DNA from: Candidatus Accumulibacter aalborgensis
Lineage (GTDB): Bacteria > Pseudomonadota > Gammaproteobacteria > Burkholderiales > Rhodocyclaceae
Assembly: GCF_900089955.1 (NCBI RefSeq)
Contig: NZ_FLQX01000136.1
Span: 1 to 43,842 of the forward strand
Direction: 5' to 3'
DNA: 43,842 bases
This document shows, piece after piece, positions 9,094 through 16,836 of the stretch. The notes below the pieces were generated by a model. It saw nothing but the letters and a program-made list of their open reading frames with translations, ran no database searches and was not told the origin of the DNA. Position 1 is the stretch's first letter. The number at the start of each line of letters is the position of its first letter. Position numbers and translations under genes: made by a program.

Positions 9094-10290
9094 GTGCGTA
9101 TAGCTCTCCTTTCAGACGCGTATCCGCCCATACGAACCTCGGGTGCCGTGCAACTCAGGGACTTGGCGCAGGAGTTTGTGCGCCACGGGCATGGCGTAAC
9201 GGTCATGGTGCCGTCTCAGGATCTGGCAAGCGCGTGGTCGCTTGAGTCGCTCGATGGGGTGCAGGTGCTACGCCTCGCCGCACTGCGCACCAAGGATACG
9301 GGCTACGTCAGGCGCACCTTGGGCGAGATGCTGCTGTCGTTCATGATGCGGCGTGGTTTGAGGACGAGCCCGCTGTGTGACGTTAAGTGGGATGGCGTCA
9401 TATGGTATTCGCCGACGATTTTCCTCGGACCGCTGGCGGCGTCGCTCAAGCGTTCGTCGCATTGCGACGGCTATCTGATCTTGCGCGACATTTTTCCTGA
9501 ATGGGCAGTGGATATGGGTCTGCTTAGCAAGGGGCCGGTCTATCGGTTCTTCAAGCTGGTTGAGCAGTATCAATATGCCGTGGCTGACACCATTGGTGTG
9601 CAGTCGCCCTCGGGTCTGCCTTACATGACGCCTTGGTCGAAAAAGCCAGGGCGACGCCTCGAAGTCCTGCAAAACTGGCTGGCACCAGCGCCGAATACCG
9701 GTTGCCGGCTTGCGATTTCCGAAAGCAGCCTGGCCGGGCGGAAGATTTTTGTCTATGCTGGAAATATGGGCCTGGCGCAGGGGATGGATGTGGTGCTCGA
9801 CCTGGCAGAGCGCCTGATTGATCGAACGGATATCGGTTTCCTGTTCGTTGGTCGTGGCAGCGACGTAGCTCGCCTGTGCGCACTTGCCGCGGAGCGTGGA
9901 CTAAGCAATGTGCTTTTTCACGACGAGGTCGAGCCGTGCGAGGTGCCGGGTTTGCTTGCGCAATGCCATATCGGGCTGGTGGTACTCGATCCACGCCACA
10001 AAACGCATAACGTTCCGGGCAAGTTCCTGACTTATATGCAGGCGGGGCTGCCGGTTCTGGCACGAATCAATGCTGGTAACGATCTGGCTGATCTGATCCG
10101 TAAGGAAAACGTGGGTACCGCCTGCATTGGTGATTCGCTTGATGAGCTGCAGGCGCTGGCGCTTGGGCTTTGCGACAACGTCGCTGGGCGAGCAGCAATG
10201 TGCGAGAGGGCGAAAACTCTGTCCGATTCTCGCTATTCGGCAAGAACTGCGGTTTCGCAGATTGTTTCGGCTTTGTCGGCAAGACCGTAG
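9094..10290 (+). CDS. glycosyltransferase family 4, WbuB-like
   Basis: 398-residue GT-B enzyme. It resembles WbuB-type transferases (putative L-fucosamine transferases) in its N-terminus (MRIALLSDAYPPIRTSGAVQ), its D-I-F-P-E-W-A-V-D-M-G segment and a C-terminal H-N-V-P-G-K-F-L-T-Y-M-Q-A-G-L-P-V-L donor site. WbuB-like genes commonly follow fnlABC-type genes, so it probably transfers the L-amino-sugar made by the three enzymes upstream (inference). Start is GTG at 9094, 7 bp after fnlC. GC content is higher than in the first 5 kb. Confidence 0.82.
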   Translation: MRIALLSDAYPPIRTSGAVQLRDLAQEFVRHGHGVTVMVPSQDLASAWSLESLDGVQVLRLAALRTKDTGYVRRTLGEMLLSFMMRRGLRTSPLCDVKWDGVIWYSPTIFLGPLAASLKRSSHCDGYLILRDIFPEWAVDMGLLSKGPVYRFFKLVEQYQYAVADTIGVQSPSGLPYMTPWSKKPGRRLEVLQNWLAPAPNTGCRLAISESSLAGRKIFVYAGNMGLAQGMDVVLDLAERLIDRTDIGFLFVGRGSDVARLCALAAERGLSNVLFHDEVEPCEVPGLLAQCHIGLVVLDPRHKTHNVPGKFLTYMQAGLPVLARINAGNDLADLIRKENVGTACIGDSLDELQALALGLCDNVAGRAAMCERAKTLSDSRYSARTAVSQIVSALSARP

Positions 10291-10295
10291 CTGGT

Positions 10296-10847
10296 ATGGC
10301 CTCGCGACTGCGCCTCTTTTGGTGGAGCCTCGCGGGCTTTCTGCTGTTCTTCTTCTCCCTCGGAACAATTCTCTCGCTTCACACAGGCTCGGCAGGATCG
10401 ATTCAATTGGTAGTAGTACTCGGTGGCGGCGGTCCGGAGCGGTTTGCCACCGGCTTGCAGATGATCCAGTCGGGCAAGGGCACTGACCTCTTGCTGATCC
10501 ATCCGCTGGCGTCGCAGATCAGGGCGGCCAAAGAGGCCGCTGGGGCTGATCGGATGGCGGTGTTTACCGACGTGTTGTCGCACAGTTCCTGGGATGAGGC
10601 AATACGGACTCGAGCCTGGATGAGTGAGCACGGCGTTACGCGCGTCGCGGTGGTGAGCGATCCGCCGCATCTGCTGCGGCTGGCCTATATTTGGTCGCGC
10701 GTGTTTGCTGGCACCTCTCTGAGTTATTCACTGGTTGCGACCCAGCCGGCTTGGTGGTCCGCCTGGTGTTGGTGGGCCAACCGCGAGTCGCGCCTGTTTG
10801 TGGGCAACGAGGTGCTGAAACTGGCGTACTACGTTTGGCATTACTGA
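10296..10847 (+). CDS. ElyC/SanA/YdcF-like (DUF218) membrane protein
   Basis: 183 residues. One N-terminal transmembrane segment (about residues 7-25, rich in L, F and S) anchors a periplasmic domain starting Q-L-V-V-V-L-G-G-G-G-P-E-R, the glycine-rich strand-loop typical of DUF218. The domain continues with S-W-D-E-A-I-R-T and V-A-V-V-S-D-P-P-H-L-L-R-L, matching the family's conserved D-P-x-H region. The role of such proteins is envelope or polysaccharide related but not settled. The ATG at 10296, 5 bp after the preceding stop, is preferred over an in-frame upstream start inside that gene. It is the last gene of the polysaccharide operon in this window. Confidence 0.75.
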   Translation: MASRLRLFWWSLAGFLLFFFSLGTILSLHTGSAGSIQLVVVLGGGGPERFATGLQMIQSGKGTDLLLIHPLASQIRAAKEAAGADRMAVFTDVLSHSSWDEAIRTRAWMSEHGVTRVAVVSDPPHLLRLAYIWSRVFAGTSLSYSLVATQPAWWSAWCWWANRESRLFVGNEVLKLAYYVWHY

Positions 10848-10973
10848 AAACGCTGATCCGGATCGTTGGGATCGTTTCTCCGCGCTTCCTGTGCGCTGGC
10901 GGTTCGTGAAAGAGGAAGCATAGAGATGCAGGCGGTTGGAAGACGCAGCCGAGGCGCAGACGATCGTCAGGCG

Positions 10974-11177
10974 GGCCTTGATCATCGTTCCGGCCACCTA
11001 CCGAGGAGCGCCGCACGCCAGTCCGGAGTGGTCTATCCGCGGTACGCAATGCCGAGGTCGCCGGCGAGGCTGGGGTGCGGCGCTTCCAGCGTCGTTCCAC
11101 CCGAGGGCGCGCGTGCTCTCGCCACTTCGCCGGAGCAGTGCCGCGAGCGTGGCGCGGCCGGAACGATGATCAAGGCC
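10974..11177. repeat. perfect 22-bp inverted repeat enclosing ~160 bp
   Basis: The arms 10974-10995 and 11156-11177 are exact reverse complements over 22 bp; each begins GGCC and has the core TTGATCATCGTTCC on one arm and its complement on the other. Between them lie 160 bp containing a shorter inverted pair (GAGCGCCGCAC / GTGCGGCGCTT). No reading frame inside looks real. It may be a small non-autonomous mobile element or a large structured RNA; no flanking target duplication is obvious. Confidence 0.6.
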
Positions 11178-11253
11178 GTCAGGCGCCTCGGCCGGCGGGC
11201 TTGGAGTATTTTCGGTTGGGCGTTGGTACCAGGGGCGCAAACCACAGCAATCT

Positions 11254-11366
11254 GCAGGAGCCCGATTTATCGGGCGATAGGCGTTTGGATGCCGGTGCCG
11301 GGTGGGGAATGGCCAAGGTGTTTTCGCGGTTTGGAGGGCTTATCGCCCGATGAATCGGGCTCCTAC
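11254..11366. repeat. REP pair (BIME-like), copy 1
   Basis: Two inverted REP-like units: G(C/T)AGGAGCCCGATTTATCGGGCGAT at 11254-11278, and the reverse complement of GTAGGAGCCCGATTCATCGGGCGAT ending at 11366. Both have a short palindromic stem and the GTAG-type head typical of REP sequences mobilised by RAYT (TnpA-REP) transposases. The second copy at 12758-12863 has the same arrangement and shares spacer words (GCGTTTGGATG, TCGCGGTTTG). No RAYT gene is in this window. Confidence 0.75.
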
Positions 11367-11447
11367 AGGGGGTTGCGGGCAAGTTCGAGATCCCATTCCG
11401 GTGAGAAATGTTCTGACGACGCGATGCTGAAGTCGCCGCTTCCCGAA

Positions 11448-11478
11448 TTACTATACTTTCTGGAGATATGTATAGTAA
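11448..11478 (+). promoter_or_regulatory. inverted repeat upstream of nucleotidyltransferase-fold gene
   Basis: A perfect 9-bp dyad TTACTATAC / GTATAGTAA at 11448-11456 and 11470-11478 lies 18 bp before the ATG at 11497, with AAGGAG as ribosome-binding site between. The AT-rich dyad stands out from its GC-rich surroundings and could be an operator overlapping the -10 region. Confidence 0.5.
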
Positions 11479-11496
11479 CCGCTGAAGGAGCCGGGA

Positions 11497-12549
11497 ATGC
11501 GATTCACGGATTTGTCTTTGTCGGCACAAACAGCGTTCGCAGAATTGAGCGAACAGGCGCACGCGGGCGAACTGCGCCTCGCTCTATCAGGCTTCCCGGG
11601 CAGCTTCCACAAGCGCTCGATAAAGGGGCGCCAGTACTGGTATTTCGGCTACCGTGATCTGCATGGCAAGGGGCGAATGGCCTATGTCGGCCCAGATAGT
11701 GCGCGGGTGCGTATTTTGGTCGATCGCTTTGCGACCCGGAAAGGTAGCCAGCCCTTGCGCCCCTTGACCGGCGCGGCAGTTGCCTTGGGCTGCGAAGTCG
11801 TGGCATCGAAGCACTTTCGCATGATCAAGCGTCTGGCTGATTATGGTTTCTTTCGCGCGGGAGGCCTGTTGATCGGCACGCATGCCTTCATTGCCATTGG
11901 CAATGTCCTGGGTGTGCGTTGGGCCGATAGCCAACGTACTCAGGATGTTGATTTCGCTCATGCCGGCAGGAACGTGTCAATTGCCTTGCCGGCCAAGTTG
12001 CAGTTGAGTGTCCACGATGCCTTGACGTCCCTCGAAATGGGTTTGCTACCGATTCGACAGTTCTTCGCTGGTGCGGGCGCGCAGTACCGGAATCCGAGTG
12101 ATCCGGAATTGCGCCTCGACTTTGTCAGTTGCGCGCATCGCAAGGATGAGCCGCTGCTTGTGCTCACCGAGCTCGGTTTGGCGCTGCAACCGCTCAAGTT
12201 CATGGAGTTTGCTTTGCAGAATTCTACCCAGGGGTGTGTTCTGGCACGGGACGGTGCGTGCACAGTCAAGCTGCCGGACCCGGCCCGCTACGCCGTTCAC
12301 AAGCTGATCGTGTACGGGGAGCGTCCGCTCAGGGAGCGCACAAAAGCGAGCAAAGATCTGCACCAGGCCGCCTGTCTGGCATCTTTTTTTGCTACGCGGG
12401 GGCCGGTGGAGAGCTTTAACCTAGAAACCTTTGTTGATGACACGAGAGCCCTTCGACACGCCCGCTACGCGGGCTGCTCAGGGCGAACGGAAGCTTACCC
12501 GTTGGGTGAGCCAAAAAATCCCGTTCCTGCTGAGCCTGTCGAAGCATGA
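11497..12549 (+). CDS. GSU2403-type nucleotidyltransferase-fold protein, C-terminus replaced by MITE sequence
   Basis: As it stands, a 350-residue ORF. The first 306 residues look like the GSU2403 family of nucleotidyltransferase-fold proteins (related to AbiEii-like folds): an N-terminal region with Y-W-Y-F-G-Y-R, then G-G-L-L-I-G-T-H-A-F, a Q-D-V-D-F metal-site motif, and L-R-L-D-F-V in the NTase core. From codon 308 on, the frame runs through a 164-bp MITE and stops at 12549, so the last ~44 residues are element-encoded. Deleting the element plus one 5-bp target copy restores an uninterrupted 348-residue protein ending at 12712. Function of the family is poorly known (toxin/defence-like has been suggested). 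Probably impaired now. Confidence 0.75.
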   Translation: MRFTDLSLSAQTAFAELSEQAHAGELRLALSGFPGSFHKRSIKGRQYWYFGYRDLHGKGRMAYVGPDSARVRILVDRFATRKGSQPLRPLTGAAVALGCEVVASKHFRMIKRLADYGFFRAGGLLIGTHAFIAIGNVLGVRWADSQRTQDVDFAHAGRNVSIALPAKLQLSVHDALTSLEMGLLPIRQFFAGAGAQYRNPSDPELRLDFVSCAHRKDEPLLVLTELGLALQPLKFMEFALQNSTQGCVLARDGACTVKLPDPARYAVHKLIVYGERPLRERTKASKDLHQAACLASFFATRGPVESFNLETFVDDTRALRHARYAGCSGRTEAYPLGEPKNPVPAEPVEA

Positions 12550-12583
12550 ACGGGATTTTCCCCCGCCAACAGAGGTTTTTAGG
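12420..12583. mobile_element. 164-bp MITE, copy 1, inserted in the nucleotidyltransferase-fold gene
   Basis: Terminal inverted repeats CCTAGAAACCTTTGTTG (left) and CCTAAAAACCTCTGTTG (right, reverse complement) match at 15 of 17 positions. Flanked by the 5-bp direct repeat TTTAA (12415-12419 and 12584-12588). Internally it has hairpin-forming words CCCGCTACGCGGG and a CTTACCCGTTGGGTGAG-like stem, and the motif CTGAGCCTGTCGAAGCATGAACGG. No transposase is encoded. A second copy lies at 18383-18547 with a different 5-bp target duplication. Confidence 0.88.
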
Positions 12584-12712
12584 TTTAACGAGGCGTGGCG
12601 CGATGCCCTCGCGCGTGGCCACGGTTGGAAGACAAGGGCCCTGCAAGGCAAGACTGCTCTCCTGTCGCTGGCTCCTGATCTCGATGACAAAATGCTGTGG
12701 ATTAACGATTGA
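12584..12712 (+). pseudogene. severed C-terminus of the nucleotidyltransferase-fold gene
   Basis: 42 codons starting FNEAWRDALARG and ending with D-D-K-M-L-W-I-N-D and a TGA. The frame joins precisely to codon 306 of the upstream gene once the MITE and one TTTAA copy are removed. It has no own start. Confidence 0.8.
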
Positions 12713-12757
12713 CGGTTGCGCGCGAAATCGGGGCGTGTATTGTGTGCTTGGGCGCTT

Positions 12758-12863
12758 GTAGGAGCCCGATTTATCGGGCGATTGGGCGTTTGGATGGCGC
12801 AGGGGCTCGGGCCGGCGTTGTCGCGGTTTGAAGGGCTTATCGCCCGATGAATCGGGCTCCTAC
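12758..12863. repeat. REP pair (BIME-like), copy 2
   Basis: Head GTAGGAGCCCGATTTATCGG at 12758 and its inverted partner ending at 12863, the same divergent arrangement as at 11254-11366. The remaining bases of the 350-bp gap 12713-13062 hold a 17-bp stub of a UDP-glucuronate epimerase gene (12919-12935) and the start of the large duplication at 12935; nothing else recognisable. Confidence 0.75.
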
Positions 12864-13019
12864 AGTGGTGCACGGGTTGTGCACGTATCCTGGAATGTTC
12901 GTTCGCGCCTGCGTGGCCCTGCTCGATTTCATCGGCTCCGCCCGAATGCCGGGGTCCGGCGGACTTCGCCGTGGCGTGCAGTGCGACTGACAATGATGTT
13001 CCTGCAGAGTGTCAATAAT

Positions 13020-13052
13020 ATACATACGCACGAAAATTTCGTGAGTATGTAT
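13020..13052 (+). promoter_or_regulatory. 33-bp near-perfect palindrome before AAA gene, copy A
   Basis: The arms ATACATACGCACGAAA and TTTCGTGAGTATGTAT form a dyad with a single mismatch and a one-base centre, ending 10 bp before the ATG at 13063. The position over the ribosome-binding region suggests either an operator or an mRNA hairpin. The homologous palindrome at 20854-20886 has paired changes that keep the symmetry. Confidence 0.65.
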
Positions 13053-13062
13053 AATTCACCGG

Positions 13063-14238
13063 ATGTTCCCTCGGCATCTCCTCTCGACGCTGCATCGCCT
13101 TTCGGGCTGCTTTCCGGTGGTCGTTATTACCGGGCCAAGGCAGTCGGGGAAAACAACGCTGGCCAGGGTCGCTTTTGGTGATAGGCCTTACGTCAGCCTG
13201 GAAGACCCGATCGAAAGGGCGTTCGCCATTGAAGATCCGAGAGGGTTTCTGGCCAGGTTTCCGGACGGAGCGGTGTTTGATGAGGCACAACGGTGGCCGG
13301 AGTTGTTCTCTCATCTGCAAGGCGTCGTGGATCGGTCGCGGCGACCCGGGATGTTCGTTCTGACCGGATCGCAGCAGTTTGGATTGCTTGCCGGTATAAC
13401 CCAGTCCCTGGCGGGACGAGCAGGGTTGACCCACCTCTTGCCGTTGTCTCTTGCGGAGATCCCATCGGCAAAGGAGGCGGTGACTTCGCTCGATGCCCTA
13501 TTGGTGAGGGGCGGCTATCCTGCTCTGCACGCTTACACAATCGATCCGGCGGACTGGTTCGCCAGCTACGTGGCCACCTATGTAGAGCGCGATGTGCGGC
13601 AGGTGCTGAACGTGCAGGATCTGTCGACGTTTCAGCGTTTCTTGCGCCTGTGCGCAGGACGTACGGGTCAGTTGCTCAATCTCAGTGCCCTGGCGGGTGA
13701 AGCGGGAATTTCCCAGACCACCGCACGTGCGTGGCTGTCGGTACTCGAATCGAGTTATCTGGTGTTTCTCTTGCCGCCATATCACCGGAACTTCGGTAAG
13801 CGACTGGTCAAGACGCCCAAGTTGTACTTCACGGATGTGGGGTTAGCAGCCTGGTTATTGGGCATTCGTTCGGCCGACGTGCTAGCGCTGCACCCCTCGC
13901 GCGGTGCCTTGTTCGAGACGCTGGTGGTCGGCGAGTTTCTCAAGGCGCGCTTCAATGCCGGGTTGCCGGCCGATCTCTATTTCTGGCGGGACAATAACGG
14001 CCTGGAGGCTGACCTGGTTTTTGAGCAGGGCCAGCGCCTGCAAACGATTGAAATCAAGTCGGGCCAGACTGCTACGACTGACTACATTCGCGCCGGACAA
14101 AGGTCGGCGCACTTTGCCGGCGACGCGGCCGCTCCTCCGTGGCTGGTTTACGGCGGGGATCAGGCTTATGTACGAAGCGGCTTGAGGGTGATGGGCTGGC
14201 GAGAACTGACCAATGATGTCGACTTGCTATCAACATAA
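13063..14238 (+). CDS. AAA ATPase with DUF4143 C-terminal domain, copy A
   Basis: 391-residue AAA_14/DUF4143 protein. Walker A G-P-R-Q-S-G-K-T-T at residues 24-32; Walker B A-V-F-D-E-A-Q at 70-76; sensor-like L-T-G-S-Q-Q-F near 100-106. The C-terminal DUF4143 part holds a PD-(D/E)xK-like pattern: A-D-L-V, then I-E-I-K-S-G-Q-T. Members are widespread in mobile and stress-associated loci, but their biochemical role is unsettled. The start at ATG 13063 follows the palindrome directly. It converges with the Rpn-type gene. It differs from copy B by only three residues (H11D, V36L, R60S). Confidence 0.88.
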   Translation: MFPRHLLSTLHRLSGCFPVVVITGPRQSGKTTLARVAFGDRPYVSLEDPIERAFAIEDPRGFLARFPDGAVFDEAQRWPELFSHLQGVVDRSRRPGMFVLTGSQQFGLLAGITQSLAGRAGLTHLLPLSLAEIPSAKEAVTSLDALLVRGGYPALHAYTIDPADWFASYVATYVERDVRQVLNVQDLSTFQRFLRLCAGRTGQLLNLSALAGEAGISQTTARAWLSVLESSYLVFLLPPYHRNFGKRLVKTPKLYFTDVGLAAWLLGIRSADVLALHPSRGALFETLVVGEFLKARFNAGLPADLYFWRDNNGLEADLVFEQGQRLQTIEIKSGQTATTDYIRAGQRSAHFAGDAAAPPWLVYGGDQAYVRSGLRVMGWRELTNDVDLLST

Positions 14239-14313
14239 AGGGACAGAATCGTCAACTCATGGTCGCATGCTTCCCACGGTAAATTTGTTCTGCTGCTCAC
14301 CTGCTGAATTACC

Positions 14314-14401
14314 GTCATTCCCGCGTAGGCGGGAATCCAGTTCGTTTATCCAGATCGGTCTTTTAACATCTGGATCAGATGGATGAATCTGGATTCCCGC
14401 C
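14314..14401. repeat. inverted repeat between convergent AAA and Rpn-type genes
   Basis: GGCGGGAATCCAG at 14328-14340 pairs perfectly with CTGGATTCCCGCC at 14389-14401. The left side also starts with CATTCCCGCGTAGGCGGG, itself a hairpin. This ATTCCCGCxxxGGCGGGAATCCAG word is a common dispersed repeat of betaproteobacteria (from memory). It could end transcription from both sides. The same sequence recurs in copy B at 22148-22235. Confidence 0.6.
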
Positions 14402-14415
14402 GCGGCAGGGGGCTT

Positions 14416-15426
14416 TCAGCCTCGTTCGACGAACACGGCGTCCAGGGTCTGTGCGTCGAGCACGCGTTTCGCCCATGCCTCCATGAGCGCCGGTTCGGCG
14501 TGCGCCAGTTTGGTCTCGACCCAGGCCGGCGGGGGGCCGAAGCGCCAGGTCAACAACTGCGTCAGCAGGCGTGCCTCGCCTTTCTCGATCCCTTTTTCGA
14601 TCCCTTTCGCGATCCCCTTCTCCATCCCCTTCTCTATCCCTTTTTCCATCGCCTGCTGTTCCCATTGCTCTGCAATCGTCAGCATCAGTTCACCTCCACC
14701 ACTCAAAGTCTGCGTCACTGCCTGGCGCAATTCGTCACCGGTCAACCGGTCGATACTCGCCGCCTGCGCCAGGTACCGCAGCAGCGTGCGCACATAGTCC
14801 AAGCCATTCGAACTCTGCGCCAGGTCCCGCAGCAGTCCCAGAATTTCCGGCAGCCGGTCGCGCAACTCGTCCCGGAAAATGTACTTCAGGGTCAGCAGCG
14901 CCGTGTGCAGCATGACTGCACCCTGCAGTTCGTCGTCGCGGTAGCCGCTCAGGTCGATCAGGTGATACAAACACGCCGGCACGTAGGCACGCAGCCCGGG
15001 AGCGTCTACGACCTCATCGGCGAACTGCTGGCTCACGCCCCAGGTCGCCGTGCCGTGATAGACCACGACCGGCACGATCACCGGCAGGCGGCCAGCATTC
15101 CCGGCGTTGAGCCATTGTTCCCAGATCCGCACCCGGTAACGCAGCAGGTCCAGTCCGATGCGCGACTCGACATAGCTCTTGTGTTCGAACAGCACGTGCA
15201 CATAGCTCGTCCCGCCACCGTGGAGGTCGACGGCGTAGAGCAGGTCCGCCGGATGCAGCACCAGTTCCGGGTCGAGAAACGAGTCCTTGGCCGCGCGCAA
15301 CGTCTTCCAGTCCAGCGCCTGCACCGCGGCCGCCGGCAGATAGCGCTCCAGAAATTCCGCCGCCACCTCGGCTCGCCCGAACACTGCCTTGAAAAAGCGG
15401 TCGTGCGGGCTATTCAACGTCGTCAT
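14416..15426 (-). CDS. Rpn-family recombination-promoting nuclease / PD-(D/E)xK putative transposase
   Basis: 336 residues. The N-terminus [11 protein letters not shown] is diagnostic of the Rpn/YhgA-like family. Nuclease core: D61 (A-D-L-L-Y-A-V) and E81-x-K83 (V-L-F-E-H-K-S). It continues with the family's [11 protein letters not shown] segment and a helical C-terminal half. Residues 261-283 are six tandem E-K-G-x tetrapeptides. GGAGGG precedes the ATG at 15426. Family knowledge: RpnA-type proteins are Ca-stimulated DNases that raise RecA-independent recombination. The only full-length copy of three here; fragments lie at 20050-20528 and 22250-22489. Confidence 0.87.
   Translation of the reverse strand: MTTLNSPHDRFFKAVFGRAEVAAEFLERYLPAAAVQALDWKTLRAAKDSFLDPELVLHPADLLYAVDLHGGGTSYVHVLFEHKSYVESRIGLDLLRYRVRIWEQWLNAGNAGRLPVIVPVVVYHGTATWGVSQQFADEVVDAPGLRAYVPACLYHLIDLSGYRDDELQGAVMLHTALLTLKYIFRDELRDRLPEILGLLRDLAQSSNGLDYVRTLLRYLAQAASIDRLTGDELRQAVTQTLSGGGELMLTIAEQWEQQAMEKGIEKGMEKGIAKGIEKGIEKGEARLLTQLLTWRFGPPPAWVETKLAHAEPALMEAWAKRVLDAQTLDAVFVERG
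14575..14646. repeat. 12-bp tandem repeats coding EKGx units
   Basis: Six 12-bp units inside the Rpn-type gene, encoding E-K-G-I/M/E or A-K-G-I tetrapeptides. The two paralogous fragments have only two units each at the same place, so unit number changes by slippage or recombination without breaking the frame. Such EKG tracts are typical of this family's C-terminal half. Confidence 0.75.
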
Positions 15427-15602
15427 GTTCGCCCTCCACCAACCCGTTGGACTTCATCCTACCACTGTCAGGACTGACGTCGCTACTCGGAAACGAGAGG
15501 AAATTCGGGGCCGGTGCACTCAACTGTCCACCAGCCCTCGCAACCTGGCTCACGCGTTGCGCCAGGGGGATACGCTGTTATTCGCCACCGAATGAAGTGA
15601 CT

Positions 15603-16724
15603 TCAAGAATCGTCGCCGCGGTGCATCACGGAACGCTACAGTTCATCGGCGTCGGCACGCCGCCCGACGAGGACGGTTCGGCCGATCTCCAGTACGTGCT
15701 GACCGCGGCGCGCAGCATCGGCCAGCACATGAGCGACTACCAGGGGATCGTCGACACGAGCACGGTGCCGGCCGGCACCGCCGACCGGGTGCGCGCGGCG
15801 GTCCAGGAAGTGCTGGCGGAACGCGGTGTCCGCGTGGACGTCGCCGTCGTCAGCAACCCGGAGTTCCTCAAGGAAGGCGCCGCGGTCGAGGACTTCATGC
15901 GTCCCGATCGCATCATCATCGGGGCCGACGACGAACGCGCCAGGTTGTCGATGCGGGCGATCTACGCGCCGTTTTCGCGTAACCGCGACAAGCGGCTGCG
16001 GATGGATACGCGCAGCGCCGAACTCACCAGGTACGCGGCCAAGGCCATGCTGGCGACGCGCATCCGTTTCATGAACGAACGGGCGCGGCTGGCCGAGCGC
16101 GTCGGCGCCGACATCGAACGGGTGCGCCACGGTATCGGTAGCGATCCGCGCATCGGCATGCACTTTCTCTACGCCGGCACCGGCTACGGGGGATCGTGTT
16201 TTCCCAAGGATGTCAAGGCGCTAGTCCGCACGGGCCACGACTTCGGCGTCGACCTGCGGGTGCTGACTGCGGTCAAGGCGGCGAACGATACCCAGAAGCG
16301 GGTGCGGGTCGACCAGGTCGTCGCCCGCTTTGGCGACGATTTACAGGGACGCCGCTTCGCCCTCTGAGGCCTAGCCTTCAAGCCGGACACCGACGACCTG
16401 CGCGAAGCGCCGAGCCAGGTGATCGTGCACGGGCTGCTGCGCCGCGGCGCGGCGATCCGGACTTACGATCCGCTGGCGATGGACGAAGCGCGGCGGGTGT
16501 TCGGCGACCTACCGGGGCTGAGCATCGCCAGCCACCAGGCGGACGCGCTGCGCGATGCCGATGCGCTGCTCATCGTTACCGAGTGGCGCGAGTTGAAGAG
16601 CCCGGACTTCGAGCAAATGCGGGCACTGCTCAAGCAGCCGCTGATCTTCGACGGCCGCAACCTCTTCGACCCCGCCCTGGTCCGCGGCCTCGGGCTCGAG
16701 TATTACGCCATCGGGCGAGGGGAG
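15603..16724 (+). pseudogene. ugd: UDP-glucose 6-dehydrogenase remnant (5'-truncated, nonsense mutation)
   Basis: Homology begins mid-domain ([15 protein letters not shown]); the first ~70-80 residues with the NAD-binding Rossmann motif are missing. The body is well preserved: E-F-L-K-E-G-A-A-V, then [10 protein letters not shown] with the catalytic Cys, then F-A-L-stop-G-L-A-F-K-P-D-T-D-D. The stop is a TGA at 16365-16367 exactly where the family has Trp (TGG), so a single G-to-A change. The C-terminal domain continues to I-G-R-G near 16721. The intact enzyme would make UDP-glucuronate for the adjacent polysaccharide cluster. A near-identical piece of the 3' end recurs at 18603-18793. Confidence 0.88.
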
Positions 16725-16799
16725 GGGCCTCGGGAGAGGGCGGGGCAGGACTGTCACCGAATTCCAAGCTGAAAAGGTGGAGGATGCAACGGGGCTTGA

Positions 16800-16818
16800 T
16801 GTACAATAATTCTGTACA
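16800..16818 (+). promoter_or_regulatory. TGTACA twin operator of yefM-yoeB
   Basis: Two TGTACA palindromes, 16800-16805 and 16813-16818, with centres 13 bp apart, lie 18 bp before the antitoxin ATG. TGTACA cores in paired palindromes are the known YefM-YoeB autoregulatory operator in E. coli, so repression by the complex is likely. Confidence 0.7.
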
Positions 16819-16836
16819 AGTTATCTGGAGTTGGAC

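Larger units (their letters stand above)
10848..11447. other. 600-bp non-coding stretch with inverted repeats
   Basis: No credible gene on either strand; the open frames are GC-driven shadows with no recognisable domain. It contains a 204-bp inverted-repeat element (10974-11177) and a REP pair (11254-11366), annotated separately. It marks the end of the polysaccharide operon and the beginning of a repeat-rich accessory region. Confidence 0.6.
12935..14707. repeat. large direct repeat, copy A (with 20769-22490)
   Basis: About 1.75 kb duplicated in direct orientation 7,834 bp apart. It spans an upstream region, the AAA/DUF4143 gene, an intergenic inverted repeat and the 3' part of the Rpn-type gene. 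No indel occurs across the whole AAA gene. The upstream 100 bp differ at many positions, whereas the coding part is nearly identical. Copy A carries 48 bp more in the 12-bp repeat tract of the Rpn gene. Confidence 0.9.

Noticed and set aside
14312-14410. Possible CRISPR-like or attachment repeat (ATTCCCGC...GGCGGGAAT)
   Set aside because: Only an inverted pair without regular direct spacing; better explained as a dispersed inverted repeat/terminator.
14383-15477. 364-codon + strand frame opposite the Rpn-type gene
   Set aside because: Antisense of a clearly recognisable Rpn-family gene; no start signal or domain.
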